NCBI GenBank assembly: GCA_028753945.1
Contig: JAPNXP010000008.1
Coordinates: 434,001-498,000 of the forward strand
Source of the DNA: Hexactinellida sp. DTS-2022
Lineage: Eukaryota > Porifera > Hexactinellida
Length of the DNA: 64,000 bases
Direction: 5' to 3'
The position numbers were made by a program, and so were the translations under genes. The notes beneath the pieces were generated by a model that was not told where the DNA came from, did no database searches, and saw only the letters and a list, made by a program, of their open reading frames with translations. Below, in pieces: positions 45,146-54,368 of the stretch; position 1 is the first letter of the stretch, and every line of letters begins with the position of its first letter.

Positions 45146-46025
45146 CAGTAGATGTCGGATATAAGCACACCGGTTATAAGAACATATCGGATATAAGCAC
45201 ACCGGTTCTAAGAACATTTCGGATATAAGCACACCGGTTATAAGAACATATCGGATATAAGCACATCGGTTATAAGAACATATCGGATATAAACACATCG
45301 GTTATAAGAACATATCGGTTATAAGCACACCAGTTATAAGAACATATCGGATATAAGCACACCAGTTATAAGAACATATCGGATATAAGCACACTGGTTA
45401 TAAGAACATATCGGATATAAGCACACCGGTTCTAAGAACATTTCGGATATAAGCACACCGGTTATAAGAACATATCGGATATAAGCACATCGATTATAAG
45501 AACATATCGGATATAAACACATCGGTTATAAGAACATATCGGATATAAGCACACCGGTTATAAGAACATATCGGATATAAGCACACCGGTTATAAGAACA
45601 TATCAGATATAAGCACACCGGTTATAAGCACACCAGTTATAAGAACATATCGGATATAAGCACATCGGTAATAAGAACATATCGGATATAAGCACACCGG
45701 TTATAAGAACATATCGGATATAAGCACACCGGTTATAAGCACACCAGTTATAAGAACATATCGGATATAAGCACACCGGTTATAAGAACATATCGGATAT
45801 AAGCACATCGGTTATAAGAACATTTCGGATATAAGCACACTGGTTATAAGAACATGTCGGATATAAGCACACCGGTTATAAGAACATATCGGCTATAAGA
45901 ACATCGGTATAAGAAAACTATGTTGGAAAACGGTTGCCATATATCCTATATAATTTATGCCGGTTATAAGCACATTAAGTGCAATTCCCGACTATGTACT
46001 TATAAGTTATAACCGGAATCCACTG
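45146..46025. repeat. 32-bp satellite grown inside a TA-flanked MITE
   Basis: Termini CAGTAGATGTCGGATATAAG and CTTATAAGTTATAACCGG-AATCCACTG with TA on both sides match the short elements at 52614, 59370 and 62464. The interior is roughly two dozen tandem copies of a 32-bp unit (ACCGGTTATAAGAACATATC plus GGATATAAGCAC). It begins 8 bp after the exon 2 donor. Confidence 0.88.
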
Positions 46026-46045
46026 TATTAATGTTAGTTGTAGCA

Positions 46046-46215
46046 AGGAATTATCCAGGAGCGCGAGACGCTCCTTTTGGAGCATGGTTTTTGGATAAAA
46101 TTTATTTAGGAGCTCGAAAATTTGGAATCCTCTCCTATACCGTAAAGTGATTTGGACTTATGAAAATTGGATCAGATCAGGATTAGGAGCGTGTTTACAA
46201 ATGGCTGTATAATTC
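46046..46215. repeat. Dispersed repeat (CAGGAGCG family)
   Basis: ATTATCCAGGAGCGCGAGACG ... GATTAGGAGCGTGTTTACAAATGG. Other copies at 51955-52125 and, reversed and partial, 55100-55225. Confidence 0.65.
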
Positions 46216-46226
46216 ACTGAGTTATA

Positions 46227-46387
46227 CCGTAGTAGAACTCGGTTATAACGTACCCCCTTGGGAAAGGAAAATAAGTACGTACGTAGTAACCGAGTTTACC
46301 ATACCTAGAAATACATACGCTTTATAAACTTGGTTAAAATAAATTAGTACGTACAGGTACGTTACAAGTTATAACCGAATTATACTG
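46227..46387. mobile_element. MITE, GGTTATAACGTAC family
   Basis: CCGTAGTAGAACTCGGTTATA / TATAACCGAATTATACTG with flanking TA; left end degenerate. Confidence 0.6.
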
Positions 46388-46677
46388 TATAACCGAAGTA
46401 GACTAATTCATTGAATGGTTAATGATCTTCATGATTTGTTATTTGTGACGAATAATTAGTTAATGAATGTTATTAATTTCAAGTTGTTAGCAGACTATAA
46501 CCAACTAATTAATTGACTAATTCTTGAAAATTCAATAATTCCTGAATAATCTATTGTTAGAATAAAGCCATTTTGAAAGAGATTAATTATGAAATTATTT
46601 AGATTTTGCTTTATTTTAACTTCTACCAATCTAACCTATTTAGTGGTTGATTGTAAATCAACTTGGAATTGCTTCTA

Positions 46678-46762
46678 CAGTCAACATTCGTTAATTCTAA
46701 CTCTCAAAGAAAAAAGAAAACATTTCGAATTAGCGAATGTTCGAATTAACGGATGTTGACTG
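46678..46762. mobile_element. 85-bp MITE
   Basis: CAGTCAACATTCGTTAATTC / GAATTAACGGATGTTGACTG, TA-flanked. Confidence 0.8.
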
Positions 46763-46776
46763 TATATGTACGTATA

Positions 46777-46963
46777 CAGTGGAGCCTCCCATAACGGACA
46801 CTCCAAATAGCGGACAACCTCTAAATAACGGACAACCCTCGTGGCACGGATTTATTTAATTAGCATATGTCTAATAGAAAAGCAACCTCTAAATAGCGGA
46901 CAACCTCTAAATAGCGGACAACGGTTCCGGTCCCAAGGTGCCCGTTGTTCAGAGGCTCTACTG
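46777..46963. mobile_element. MITE, ATAACGGACA family
   Basis: CAGTGGAGCCTCCCATAAC / GTTGTTCAGAGGCTCTACTG, TA-flanked, internal TAGCGGACAACC repeats. Confidence 0.8.
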
Positions 46964-47164
46964 TATACCTTTTCTAATTTAATTTAGAAAGGTAATTTTT
47001 GTAACGGCAAATTCCCTTTACAATATTTGTATATTAAAAAGGTGTTGGCCGATATTTTAGTCAACTATTACTCTAGAATATGAATTAAAATATCGAATAA
47101 AGTTGAATAGAAAATAATTTAATACAACTAATTAAATAACAAAAAATTAAACAATCACACTATC

Positions 47165-47225
47165 AACTCAAAAATCAGATTAAAAGTATGAACGAATCTT
47201 CTACTTCCATCTTCATACAAAGTTA
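47165..47225 (-). promoter_or_regulatory. SECIS element of selenoprotein W gene 1
   Basis: On the minus strand: AUGA, a helix ending GGAAGUA, an AA bulge, a small apical stem-loop, UACUU returning, then UGAU (core 47215-47174). It lies about 45 nt after the stop codon. The helix, AA and quartet positions coincide with those of the other two genes despite sequence change. Confidence 0.8.
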
Positions 47226-47261
47226 TAGCATAATTATTTTTATTATAAACATTTCAAAATT

Positions 47262-47561
47262 TCATTTATTCAACGCTTTTCTTATTGAATCGAAAATCCC
47301 TTTTTTTGTATATTCTTCAAAAGGTAGACCACCAGTTTCCATTTTTGAGAACAAAAGATTGGTGCTTTCACTATCAATAATACTAATTTCAAACTCACCA
47401 GTTATCCCCACAGCTCGCTCCGGCTTAACACTGAAACGATTTTCGCCGAATTCTTTAATTACAAGCGTTTTGAATTGCTCGTAGTATTTGCCGTAGCCTC
47501 ATCCACAGCAGTACTTTATATGGATTTCTATTGCAGGATTTGAGCTAGCCATTCTACTCAT
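47262..47561 (-). CDS. Selenoprotein W family protein, Sec-containing (copy 1)
   Basis: Reads from ATG 47561 to TGA 47264-47262 with an in-frame TGA at 47501-47499 decoded as selenocysteine: 99 residues. Motif KYCCGUGYG (C18-x-x-U21) is the redox CxxU of the SelW/Rdx thioredoxin-like fold. The Gly-rich turn VGITGEFEIS and the hydrophobic strand LLFSKM are in family order. It is about 12 residues longer than typical SelW, by an N-terminal extension (a second ATG at 47552 is possible). Family role: glutathione-linked redox protein, cytosolic. Most divergent of the three paralogues. Confidence 0.88.
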
Positions 47562-47585
47562 GTAATTTCGTTAAAATAATATATA

Positions 47586-47886
47586 CAGTAAAACGGTTAT
47601 TACGAAATTTCAGTTAATACGAACACAATTTCAGTCCCCTTTAAAGCCTTTTCAATACAAATGATATTGGTTAATACGATTTTCCGGCGAATACATTTTG
47701 ACGGTCCCCTGGTGTTCGTACTAACTAACGAGGTTCTACTCTTTAGTACGAACACCAAGGGACCGTAAAAATGTATTCGCTTTATCCAGGATTCGTATTA
47801 ACCAATATGATTTGTATTGAAAAGGCTTTAAGGGGGACTGAAATAGTGTTCGTATTAACCGTATTCGTACTAACGAAGTTCTACTG
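47586..47886. mobile_element. Two MITEs of one family fused head to head
   Basis: CAGTAAAACGGTTATTACG ... GAGGTTCTACT then TTAGTACGAACACC ... GAAGTTCTACTG. The second is the inverse of the first, giving a 301-bp dimer in TA context, 24 bp upstream of selenoprotein W gene 1. Confidence 0.75.
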
Positions 47887-48469
47887 TATTCAGTTTTGCT
47901 TATTATATTATGAACAATATTATTATTTACATTAGAACCTCATTAGTACGAAACGGATAATACGAAATCCTGTTTAAAATTTAAAACTTTCATATAATTC
48001 CAGAATTACTTTACCTTTCCACCTATACCTATAATATTGTAATAGAATATCAATTGACGTTTTCAGCATTTTTCTCAAAATTATGCAAACAATGTTATTT
48101 AATCTAAACCCAAAGTTATTTATTAATTTATCCGTTGTGATGTCAAACAAAAGAATTTGATTAAAACACTGAAGCATTAATCAAGAAGGCGTCTTTAAAT
48201 TAATCGTAGTTGCATGTGTTGTAATGGTGTAAAAACCTTGTGATTAAATTATGTCCGTACCAACCAACGTACTTTAGTAATCAGTCACTTATGACTACAT
48301 TTGTTCCAGGAATGGGTCAGTCATTTTTCAATGGGCAGAGCAAAGAGCATGCTTGCTTGAATGTATTTCATTTTTTTCAAATTTGTTAATTACGTATTTA
48401 TTCTTTCTATACAAACTCCATACTTGATTATGTTTGAATGCACTTTGTCAATAATTCACTGTGAAAATA

Positions 48470-48624
48470 CAGTGAACTCCCGTTATAATGAAGTCGGATA
48501 TAATGAATTAACCGCTTATAACGAATTGGATATTTTCCCAGAGCACTAAATGCATTAATTATTATCCGCTTATAACGAAGGAATTTAGAGGTCCCAAGCA
48601 CTTCGTTATAACGAGAGTTGACTA
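48470..48624. mobile_element. TA-type MITE, CCGCTTATAACGA family
   Basis: CAGTGAACTCCCGTTATAATG ... CGTTATAACGAGAGTTGACT. Confidence 0.75.
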
Positions 48625-49065
48625 TAAATGACATTTGTAGATTGAAAAGAGGAAAATTTTAAATTTAGGAGCGTTATCGTGCTCTGTCCAAAATTGAGAA
48701 ATTGACCGTGAGTACATAAACTTAATTTTCCTAAGGAACTATTTTGAAATTAACTAAAATATATTTTGATCTTGGATTTAGGGTGGATTTGGAATGTTCT
48801 ATAAACAATCCCTATAATTACGAATTAATGATTTGTTGTTAATCATAATTTAGTTGAAAAAGTGAGTTTCAAATTTAGACTCTCTCTCTCTCAGTGTAAC
48901 ACTGTTACAAATAGGTGCAGTTATGAGTCAATGGAGCTGCTATAACATTATATCTCACCCAGATTAGTCAATAGGGAGATTCGAAAGCTCTATAATTATT
49001 ACTGTGCCGCTATATACTATAGTATAGTGGCCCAGTTCTATTTTTACAATCTCAAATAAATTATA

Positions 49066-49141
49066 AATACTGCTTTCGGCTCAGTATTGTAGAGAGTTTG
49101 TGGCTCACACAAACTTATATAGCATTTGAAAATTATTTATA
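49066..49141 (-). other. TATA-plus-hairpin module, copy 4
   Basis: Hairpin AATACTG-CTTTCGGCT-CAGTATT at 49066-49088, minus-strand TATAAATA at 49141-49134, GTGTGAGCC between. Five kilobases away from the other copies, with a different flank. Confidence 0.5.
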
Positions 49142-49352
49142 CTCGAAATATACAAATTTTAAGTGTTTATGGTTAATTTATAACTTATTTACGCTTACTA
49201 GGATTCATTCACATCTAAAGTTTCTAAACCGAATACAGACATTTAAATGCACGACTATTTGATACACGATATACGTACTAATTAAACCCATCTCATGTAG
49301 CAAATCGTCGTTTATGTCACGTATCGACTTGTTTATATCGAAATGTCATGTA

Positions 49353-49579
49353 CAGTCAAGGTCTGCTTATTGGAACAACTTTTCGTCTGCTTAATATGAA
49401 GTTTTATTATTATGAACAAGCCTTATGGTCCCAATTTAACAACTTACATAGGGTTTGTATTGAATGAATGAATGAATTAATGAAATTAATGAGTTCGCTT
49501 ATTATCAAGTCACGTCTCTATTATTAACACATTCTTTGGTCCCTTGAATGTTAATATTCAAATTAAAAGAACCTGCCTG
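49353..49579. mobile_element. TA-type MITE, GTCTGCTTATT family
   Basis: CAGTCAAGGTCTGCTTATTG ... AAGAACCTGCCTG; ends partly degenerate. Confidence 0.65.
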
Positions 49580-49654
49580 TAGTTCTAGTTGATAAAGTAG
49601 AATAAACTAACGAAATAGCAGAATACAGAATAGACCACAAAAAACAATAAGAAC

Positions 49655-49723
49655 CTAACTATCGAACATATAAAATCAGATTGGAAGTATGACTGAGTCT
49701 TCTACTTCTATCGTCACAGTTAG
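49655..49723 (-). promoter_or_regulatory. SECIS element of selenoprotein W gene 2
   Basis: Minus strand: basal stem CUAACU/AGUUAG, 5' quartet GUGAC, helix with GAAGUA/UACUUC, AA in the apical bulge, mini-stem GAC-UCA-GUC (form II), 3' quartet UGAU at 49678-49675. It starts about 67 nt after the stop codon. Confidence 0.88.
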
Positions 49724-49789
49724 TTTGATAGCTAATGTTACGAACTGTATTGGAGTATACCCTGTAGACTACTGGAAGGAAGCTGGCTA

Positions 49790-50056
49790 TTACAACAGCT
49801 TAGCTAAAGATTCTTTTACTAGTGCAAAATCTGCATCAACAGGAAATTTGTTTTCATTAGCCTTCTTTGAGTAGATTAGTTCACCACCGCATTTCACATC
49901 AAAGTTCCCTGTAATCGCTGGGTCAACTATGGCATTTACTTTGAATTTCTTAGGGAATGCCTCCTCAACAGCCTTTACAAACCTATTGTAGCGACTGGCA
50001 TAGCCTCATCCACTACAATATTCAACTATAATCTCAATAGGATCTCTTTCTGCCAT
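49790..50056 (-). CDS. SELENOW: Selenoprotein W (copy 2)
   Basis: 88 residues from ATG 50056 to TAA 49792-49790, with TGA at 50008-50006 read as selenocysteine: VEYCSGUGYASRYNRF holds C14-x-x-U17. The body follows the SelW pattern: hydrophobic VEEAFPKKF strand, ITGNFDV turn, ELIYSKK strand, C-terminal helix AKLL. Length equals vertebrate SelW (~87). Without recoding, the longest frames here are shadow frames on the other strand. Sister of copy 3; their 3' flanks with SECIS are nearly identical for about 100 bp. Confidence 0.93.
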
Positions 50057-50355
50057 TAGACTTGTAGGAGAAAAATTGAATTCCAGTAATATTGGTAACT
50101 AAATAAAGCTTATTCTATCATCTAAATTCATAATTAACTTTTGTAATCCGACTAATTTAGTGCCTATACTCATGAGAGAGTAATAAAATCCCTTAGAATA
50201 TTCTAGAATATATTTTGATAATGATAAGGGTACTTAGAAATTTTAAAATTTGTAAGACAAAAGGATTGCTGGGGGTAAAAATAAGTAAGGGTCACGAAAG
50301 TTAGAGATTAGTGTACGATATATTTTGGGACGCAAATTGATATATGTACGTACAG

Positions 50356-50799
50356 CAGGGTTGCCGTGGGAATGGAATTTCCGTTCCCATTCCCATCCCA
50401 TTCCCATAGGAATCCTGTGGAATCCCCATGGGAATCCCCATAGGAATCCTGTGGGAATCCCCATGGGGATCCCCATGGGAATCCCCATAAGGAATCCTCA
50501 TGGGTTATTCAAACTGAATAGGGGAGTATAATATATACATAAAAACGAATTTAATTACTAGAGGAGATTCGTATCAATAGTAATGTCTATATTAATTAAG
50601 GATGACTTAATGAAACCATATTCGAATATCCCATGGGGATTCCCACGGGATTCCTATGGGGATCCCCACAGGATTCCAATGGGGATCCCCACAGGATTCC
50701 AATGGGGATCCCCACAGGAGAAAATCTGATTCCCATTCCCATCCCATTCCCATGGGTATGGGGATCCCCATGGGAATTCCCATACCCACGGCAACCCTG
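50356..50799. mobile_element. hAT-type element with CCATGGGGAT repeat interior, 8-bp TSD
   Basis: TIRs CAGGGTTGCCGTGGG / CCCACGGCAACCCTG, perfect 8-bp duplication ACGTACAG (50348-50355, 50800-50807). The interior has GGAATCCCCATGGGGATCCC-like repeats in two blocks (50390-50510, 50630-50770). Confidence 0.88.
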
Positions 50800-50804
50800 A
50801 CGTA

Positions 50805-50983
50805 CAGTGAACTCCTTTTATAACAAAGTCGGATGTTACGAAATATTCGCTTATAACGAAATGGACATTTTCCCCCAAGAGCACTGCACTAAATGCATTA
50901 ATTATTATCTGCTTATAACGAATATCTGGATATAACGAAGGAATTTACAGGTCCCAAGCATTCGTTATAACGAGAGTTCGCTG
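50805..50983. mobile_element. TA-type MITE, CCGCTTATAACGA family
   Basis: CAGTGAACTCCTTTTATAAC ... ATAACGAGAGTTCGCTG. Its first bases CAG are part of the hAT target duplication, so the hAT element inserted at its left end. Confidence 0.78.
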
Positions 50984-51175
50984 TACTAGAGTCTATTTTT
51001 TCAATAATAAAAATTTGAACTATAATATTTGCCTCGCCCCCCCAAAAAAGGGTATACTCATCTAGTCGATTTATTGCAGGAACCTAATAATGGCAGTAAT
51101 AACTATATCTAGTAAAGTATAATTTTACTAACGAAATAGCAGAATACAGAATAAACCACCAAAAACAATAAGAAC

Positions 51176-51244
51176 CTAACTATCGAACATATAAAATCAG
51201 ATTGGAAGTATGACTGAGTCTTCTACTTCTATCATCACAGCTAG
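51176..51244 (-). promoter_or_regulatory. SECIS element of selenoprotein W gene 3
   Basis: Same architecture as the element at 49655: 5' quartet GUGAU (around 51237-51234), GAAGUA/UACUUC helix, AA bulge, GAC-UCA-GUC mini-stem, UGAU at 51199-51196. Confidence 0.88.
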
Positions 51245-51310
51245 TTTGATAGCTAATGTTACGAACTGTATTGGAGTATACCCTGTAGACTACTGGAAGG
51301 AAGCTGGCTA

Positions 51311-51574
51311 TTACAACAGCTTAGCTAAAGCTTCTTTAGCTGGTGCATAATCTGCATCAACAGGAAACTTGCCAGTTGATTTCTTTGAGTAGACTACGAC
51401 GTCACCGTGTTTGACTTCAAAATTCCCTGTAATCCCTTGGTCAATGATGGCATTGACATTGAACTTCCCAGGGAAGTCCGCGTTAACAGCCGCGACAAAC
51501 TTGTTGAAGCGGCTGGTGTAGCCTCATCCGCCACAGTATTGAACAGAAATATTATGAACGCTTGCGTCTGCCAT
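51311..51574 (-). CDS. SELENOW: Selenoprotein W (copy 3)
   Basis: 87 residues from ATG 51574 to TAA 51313-51311, with TGA at 51526-51524 as selenocysteine in VQYCGGUGYTSRFNKF (C14-x-x-U17). The closest of the three to canonical SelW length and pattern (GITGNFEV, VVYSKKSTGKFPVD). Near-identical 3' flank to copy 2 indicates tandem duplication of about 1.5 kb. Cytosolic redox role by family. Lies inside intron 2 of the coiled-coil gene on the opposite strand. Confidence 0.93.
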
Positions 51575-51954
51575 TGTAGTTGAGCGTGAAAGTCAGATAA
51601 ATTGATTCAATTCGAATAGATAATAATGAGTAAGATAAAGATAGATTATGTCCAATAGACTGTATATTCACTTTTATAGTCTGACTAAGCCTACTATTCA
51701 TGAGAAAGTATAATACAATACATTAGAAATATGCTAATTTCTAGAATGGAATTCATGTTTACGTAAAATGAATTAGCTAATCAAATTAATTGTGATACTA
51801 ATATTAGTATCACAGTTAATTTGATTATTAGTCACTTGCAGTGATGATTATAATTATTATACTTTATATTATGGCATTACTAATTCCTATCACAGTTGTA
51901 ATGCTAATTTAACAAATTTAATTGAAAGTAAACTAACGAATAAGCAGACATTCA

Positions 51955-52125
51955 AGTAATTATCCAGGAGCGTGAGATGCTCCTTTTGGAGTATGATTTT
52001 TTGGATAATATTAATTAGGAGCCGCGAAAATTTGGAATCTTCTCCTATACCGTAACAATTTGTGATTTAGGCGTATGAAAATTGGTTCAGACCAGGATTA
52101 GGAGCGTAATTACAAATGGCTGTAC
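51955..52125. repeat. Dispersed repeat (CAGGAGCG family), copy 2
   Basis: ATTATCCAGGAGCGTGAGATG ... GATTAGGAGCGTAATTACAAATGG, as at 46046. Confidence 0.65.
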
Positions 52126-52161
52126 ACTGCAGACAGACAATGTTGTCCTATTGGTTATCAA

Positions 52162-52275
52162 CTAACTTGTGACAATAGAATTAGAAGACTCATACTTATT
52201 TTAAATGTTCAATGGTTAGGTTCTTATTGTTTTTGGGTGGACTATTCTGAATTCTGGTCTTAATTCGTTAGTTAA
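52162..52275 (+). pseudogene. Orphan SECIS / SelW 3'-UTR relic
   Basis: Plus-strand copy of the SelW 3' flank: CTAACTTGTGACAATAGAAT, AGAAGACTCATACTTATT, then GGTTAGGTTCTTATTGTTTT and ATTCGTTAGTT. The 3' UGAU is gone and no SelW coding sequence precedes it, so it is a decayed inverted duplicate. Confidence 0.65.
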
Positions 52276-52613
52276 ATTCTATTTATTATTAGGGGTCAAA
52301 CTTTCCTCGGACCAAAGTATTTATTGTTGATGCATTAATAAGTTAATAATAACCATATGAATGAGAAATATTTTTTACTACATGCCTTCAACTTTATAGA
52401 TCCTAACCTATACGGTATACACAATGTAACTTTGTTGCACCATGTACTTATATTGAGTTTTCATGCAAATTTGTTGAATTAAACATGTTTTCAAAATTAC
52501 GCGCCTGGATTAAACCCTGATCTCAAGTATTGAAAGTAGACAATAGAGAATAGACAGTAGGATACATAATTCAGCATTTTGGTTACGTTGTTTCTGGATA
52601 TTTGTAGCAATTA
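52276..52613. other. AT-rich intronic stretch
   Basis: Nothing recognisable; no frame of note. Confidence 0.5.
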
Positions 52614-52697
52614 CAGTAGATGTCGGATATAATGGTTATAACTTATAAGCACATTAAGTGCAGTTCCCGACGATGTGCTTATAACCGGCATCCACTG
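52614..52697. mobile_element. Short MITE, satellite-progenitor family
   Basis: CAGTAGATGTCGGATATAAT / ATAACCGGCATCCACTG, TA-flanked; only 84 bp, no tandem expansion. Confidence 0.8.
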
Positions 52698-54071
52698 TAT
52701 TGAGTGTACAAACTCGCAACTAGTTAATAAACAGATTTATGAAAATTCCGTTTGTTAATTAATTTATATCAAATTTATTCCGAAAGTACTTATGTTAATA
52801 ACAATACATTATTCCTTTAGCAATTAAACGACTGCAAGATTAAATTAGACACGTCCAAAATTCTAAATCCTTAGTGCTTGAACTTTCTATGCTAAAATGA
52901 TGGTTTTAAACATTCAATACTGCCTTAATGTATTTATGCGTATAAAAACAAAACGTTTTTATGACCAAATTATTTAATCAAATATGACCTAATAATTTTA
53001 AGATTTGAAGTTTTTTTATCAAAATGAGAGGAAATGTAGATTTCAATGCAATGCTGTTGGTGTTTATCCATTTAAAATAAAAACTAAATTGATTTTTATC
53101 AAATTAGGGAACTTTTATCATCATAGGAAACAATCTTTAATTAAAAACGTCCTTAGTTCTAATTAAATTTCAATTACATTTATTAATTAAAGTCATTATC
53201 TAAATAATTATATCAAGAACCAAATTTCCAAAATATAATCCCAATCGAAAATATGTAAGATAATCATTCTAAAACTTCAAATTTCCTGGATTTTATGTTA
53301 AAACAATGGCGGCTTATATCCTAACGACTTATCTACTTTATGTTTACATCTATAATTATGTTAATTTATCTAGAAAATATAGAAATCTCATTTCTTAGAC
53401 ATTTTGGAACCACCTAGAAGCTCTATATTATAATCTCGATAGTATGAATTGTATAATTAATTAATTCGAAAGGTAGCATGAATTGTATAATTAATTAATT
53501 AAGGAGTACAAGGTTTATTTCCATACTATGATAGCCTATACAAATGCATGCAAGTGACTCCAGTTAATAACTTAATAAGAATACCGGATATACAAACAAA
53601 TTACGAAATTCCCCTGGTGTTTGTAATTATGAGAATCTACTGCCTTTTAATGACACTGGTTAATACGAAATTCAATAAGGAACATAATTTATAGTCCATG
53701 GTGATTTTATAACGAGAGTCAAGAGGACTGTATTTCTAAGATTAAATTATTTCTAAAATTGACTTTAACACCAGATATTTACTTTATCTAAAAGGTTAAA
53801 ATTATTGGGTTTATATTAATCGCGTGTTTGGATTTTTTTCTTAAATTTCTTCCATAATGTTCAATTCTATAAATACGTTCGTTCTATAATATGCAGTAAG
53901 ATATTGTAAGATTACTTCCTTATCATAAAACTACCCTTATCAGACAAAAATTAAATTAGTGGAATTTCTAAATACAAGATTATGTTTCAGTGCTACTTTA
54001 TTAGGCCTTTGGTATTGTTTATAACTAACCAAAAATACAAAGTTGTAGAATTTATACTAATCGGTTATACG
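52698..54071. other. AT-rich intronic stretch
   Basis: No coding signal. About 53550-53735 holds a degraded GTTAATACGAA-type MITE (GAGAATCTACTG remnant). Confidence 0.5.
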
Positions 54072-54079
54072 GTATAAAT
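54072..54079 (+). promoter_or_regulatory. TATA box
   Basis: TATAAATA 35 bp upstream of the ATG at 54114; implies a very short 5' UTR. Confidence 0.5.
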
Positions 54080-54113
54080 ATATTTTCGCGATTCCGCTTG
54101 TTACTTTTGCTAA

Positions 54114-54368
54114 ATGGAAGATGAAAAATTGGTTACAGTACAAATTGAGTATATTGATGTGATGGATTTCGAAATCTTCAAAACTGTGACTGAAAACGCA
54201 CTTGGTGTTGGTAGATTCCTATTCCACGGATCGGTTGGGAAGAGATTTATTGTTACAATTGGTAATACATTAATATGTGAAGCAATGCCTAAAGATATTA
54301 CACGAACTAACGGTTGCTATAAGGAGGAATTTGATGTAATTCTTGAGAAATTAAAATCATTGTGTTAA
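54114..54368 (+). CDS. SelW/Rdx-like small protein lacking CxxU (tentative)
   Basis: 84 residues, single exon. The spacing resembles SelW: beta strand VTVQIEY, then IDVM where CxxU should be, an amphipathic helix, a Gly turn GSVGKRFIVTIGNTLI matching the ITGNFEVKHGDVVV region of copy 3, and a final helix ILEKLKSLC. Length matches SelW (87). No TGA recoding is needed and no SECIS is seen downstream. If homologous it would be a redox-dead paralogue. The similarity is by eye and weak at residue level; it may instead be an unrelated small protein. Confidence 0.6.
   Translation: MEDEKLVTVQIEYIDVMDFEIFKTVTENALGVGRFLFHGSVGKRFIVTIGNTLICEAMPKDITRTNGCYKEEFDVILEKLKSLC

Noticed and set aside
44935-45522. 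Open frames over the 32-bp satellite (for example repeated MCLYPICSYNRCAYI)
   Set aside because: Products of a tandem repeat; no independent coding evidence.
45146-45905. CRISPR-like appearance of regular repeats
   Set aside because: No unique spacers; units are contiguous 32-bp satellite copies in a eukaryotic intron.
47188-47484. Plus-strand frame opposite selenoprotein W gene 1 (and 49689-49874 opposite gene 2)
   Set aside because: Antisense shadow of the SECIS and SelW coding region; the minus-strand recoded frame has family motifs.
48310-48360. Possible exon after TTCCAG (GMGQSFFNGQSKEH) in the large intron
   Set aside because: No convincing donor follows and it is not needed to keep phase between exons 2 and 3.
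50243-50884. Open frames rich in GIPMGIP-type repeats
   Set aside because: They translate the CCATGGGGAT repeats inside a hAT-type element.
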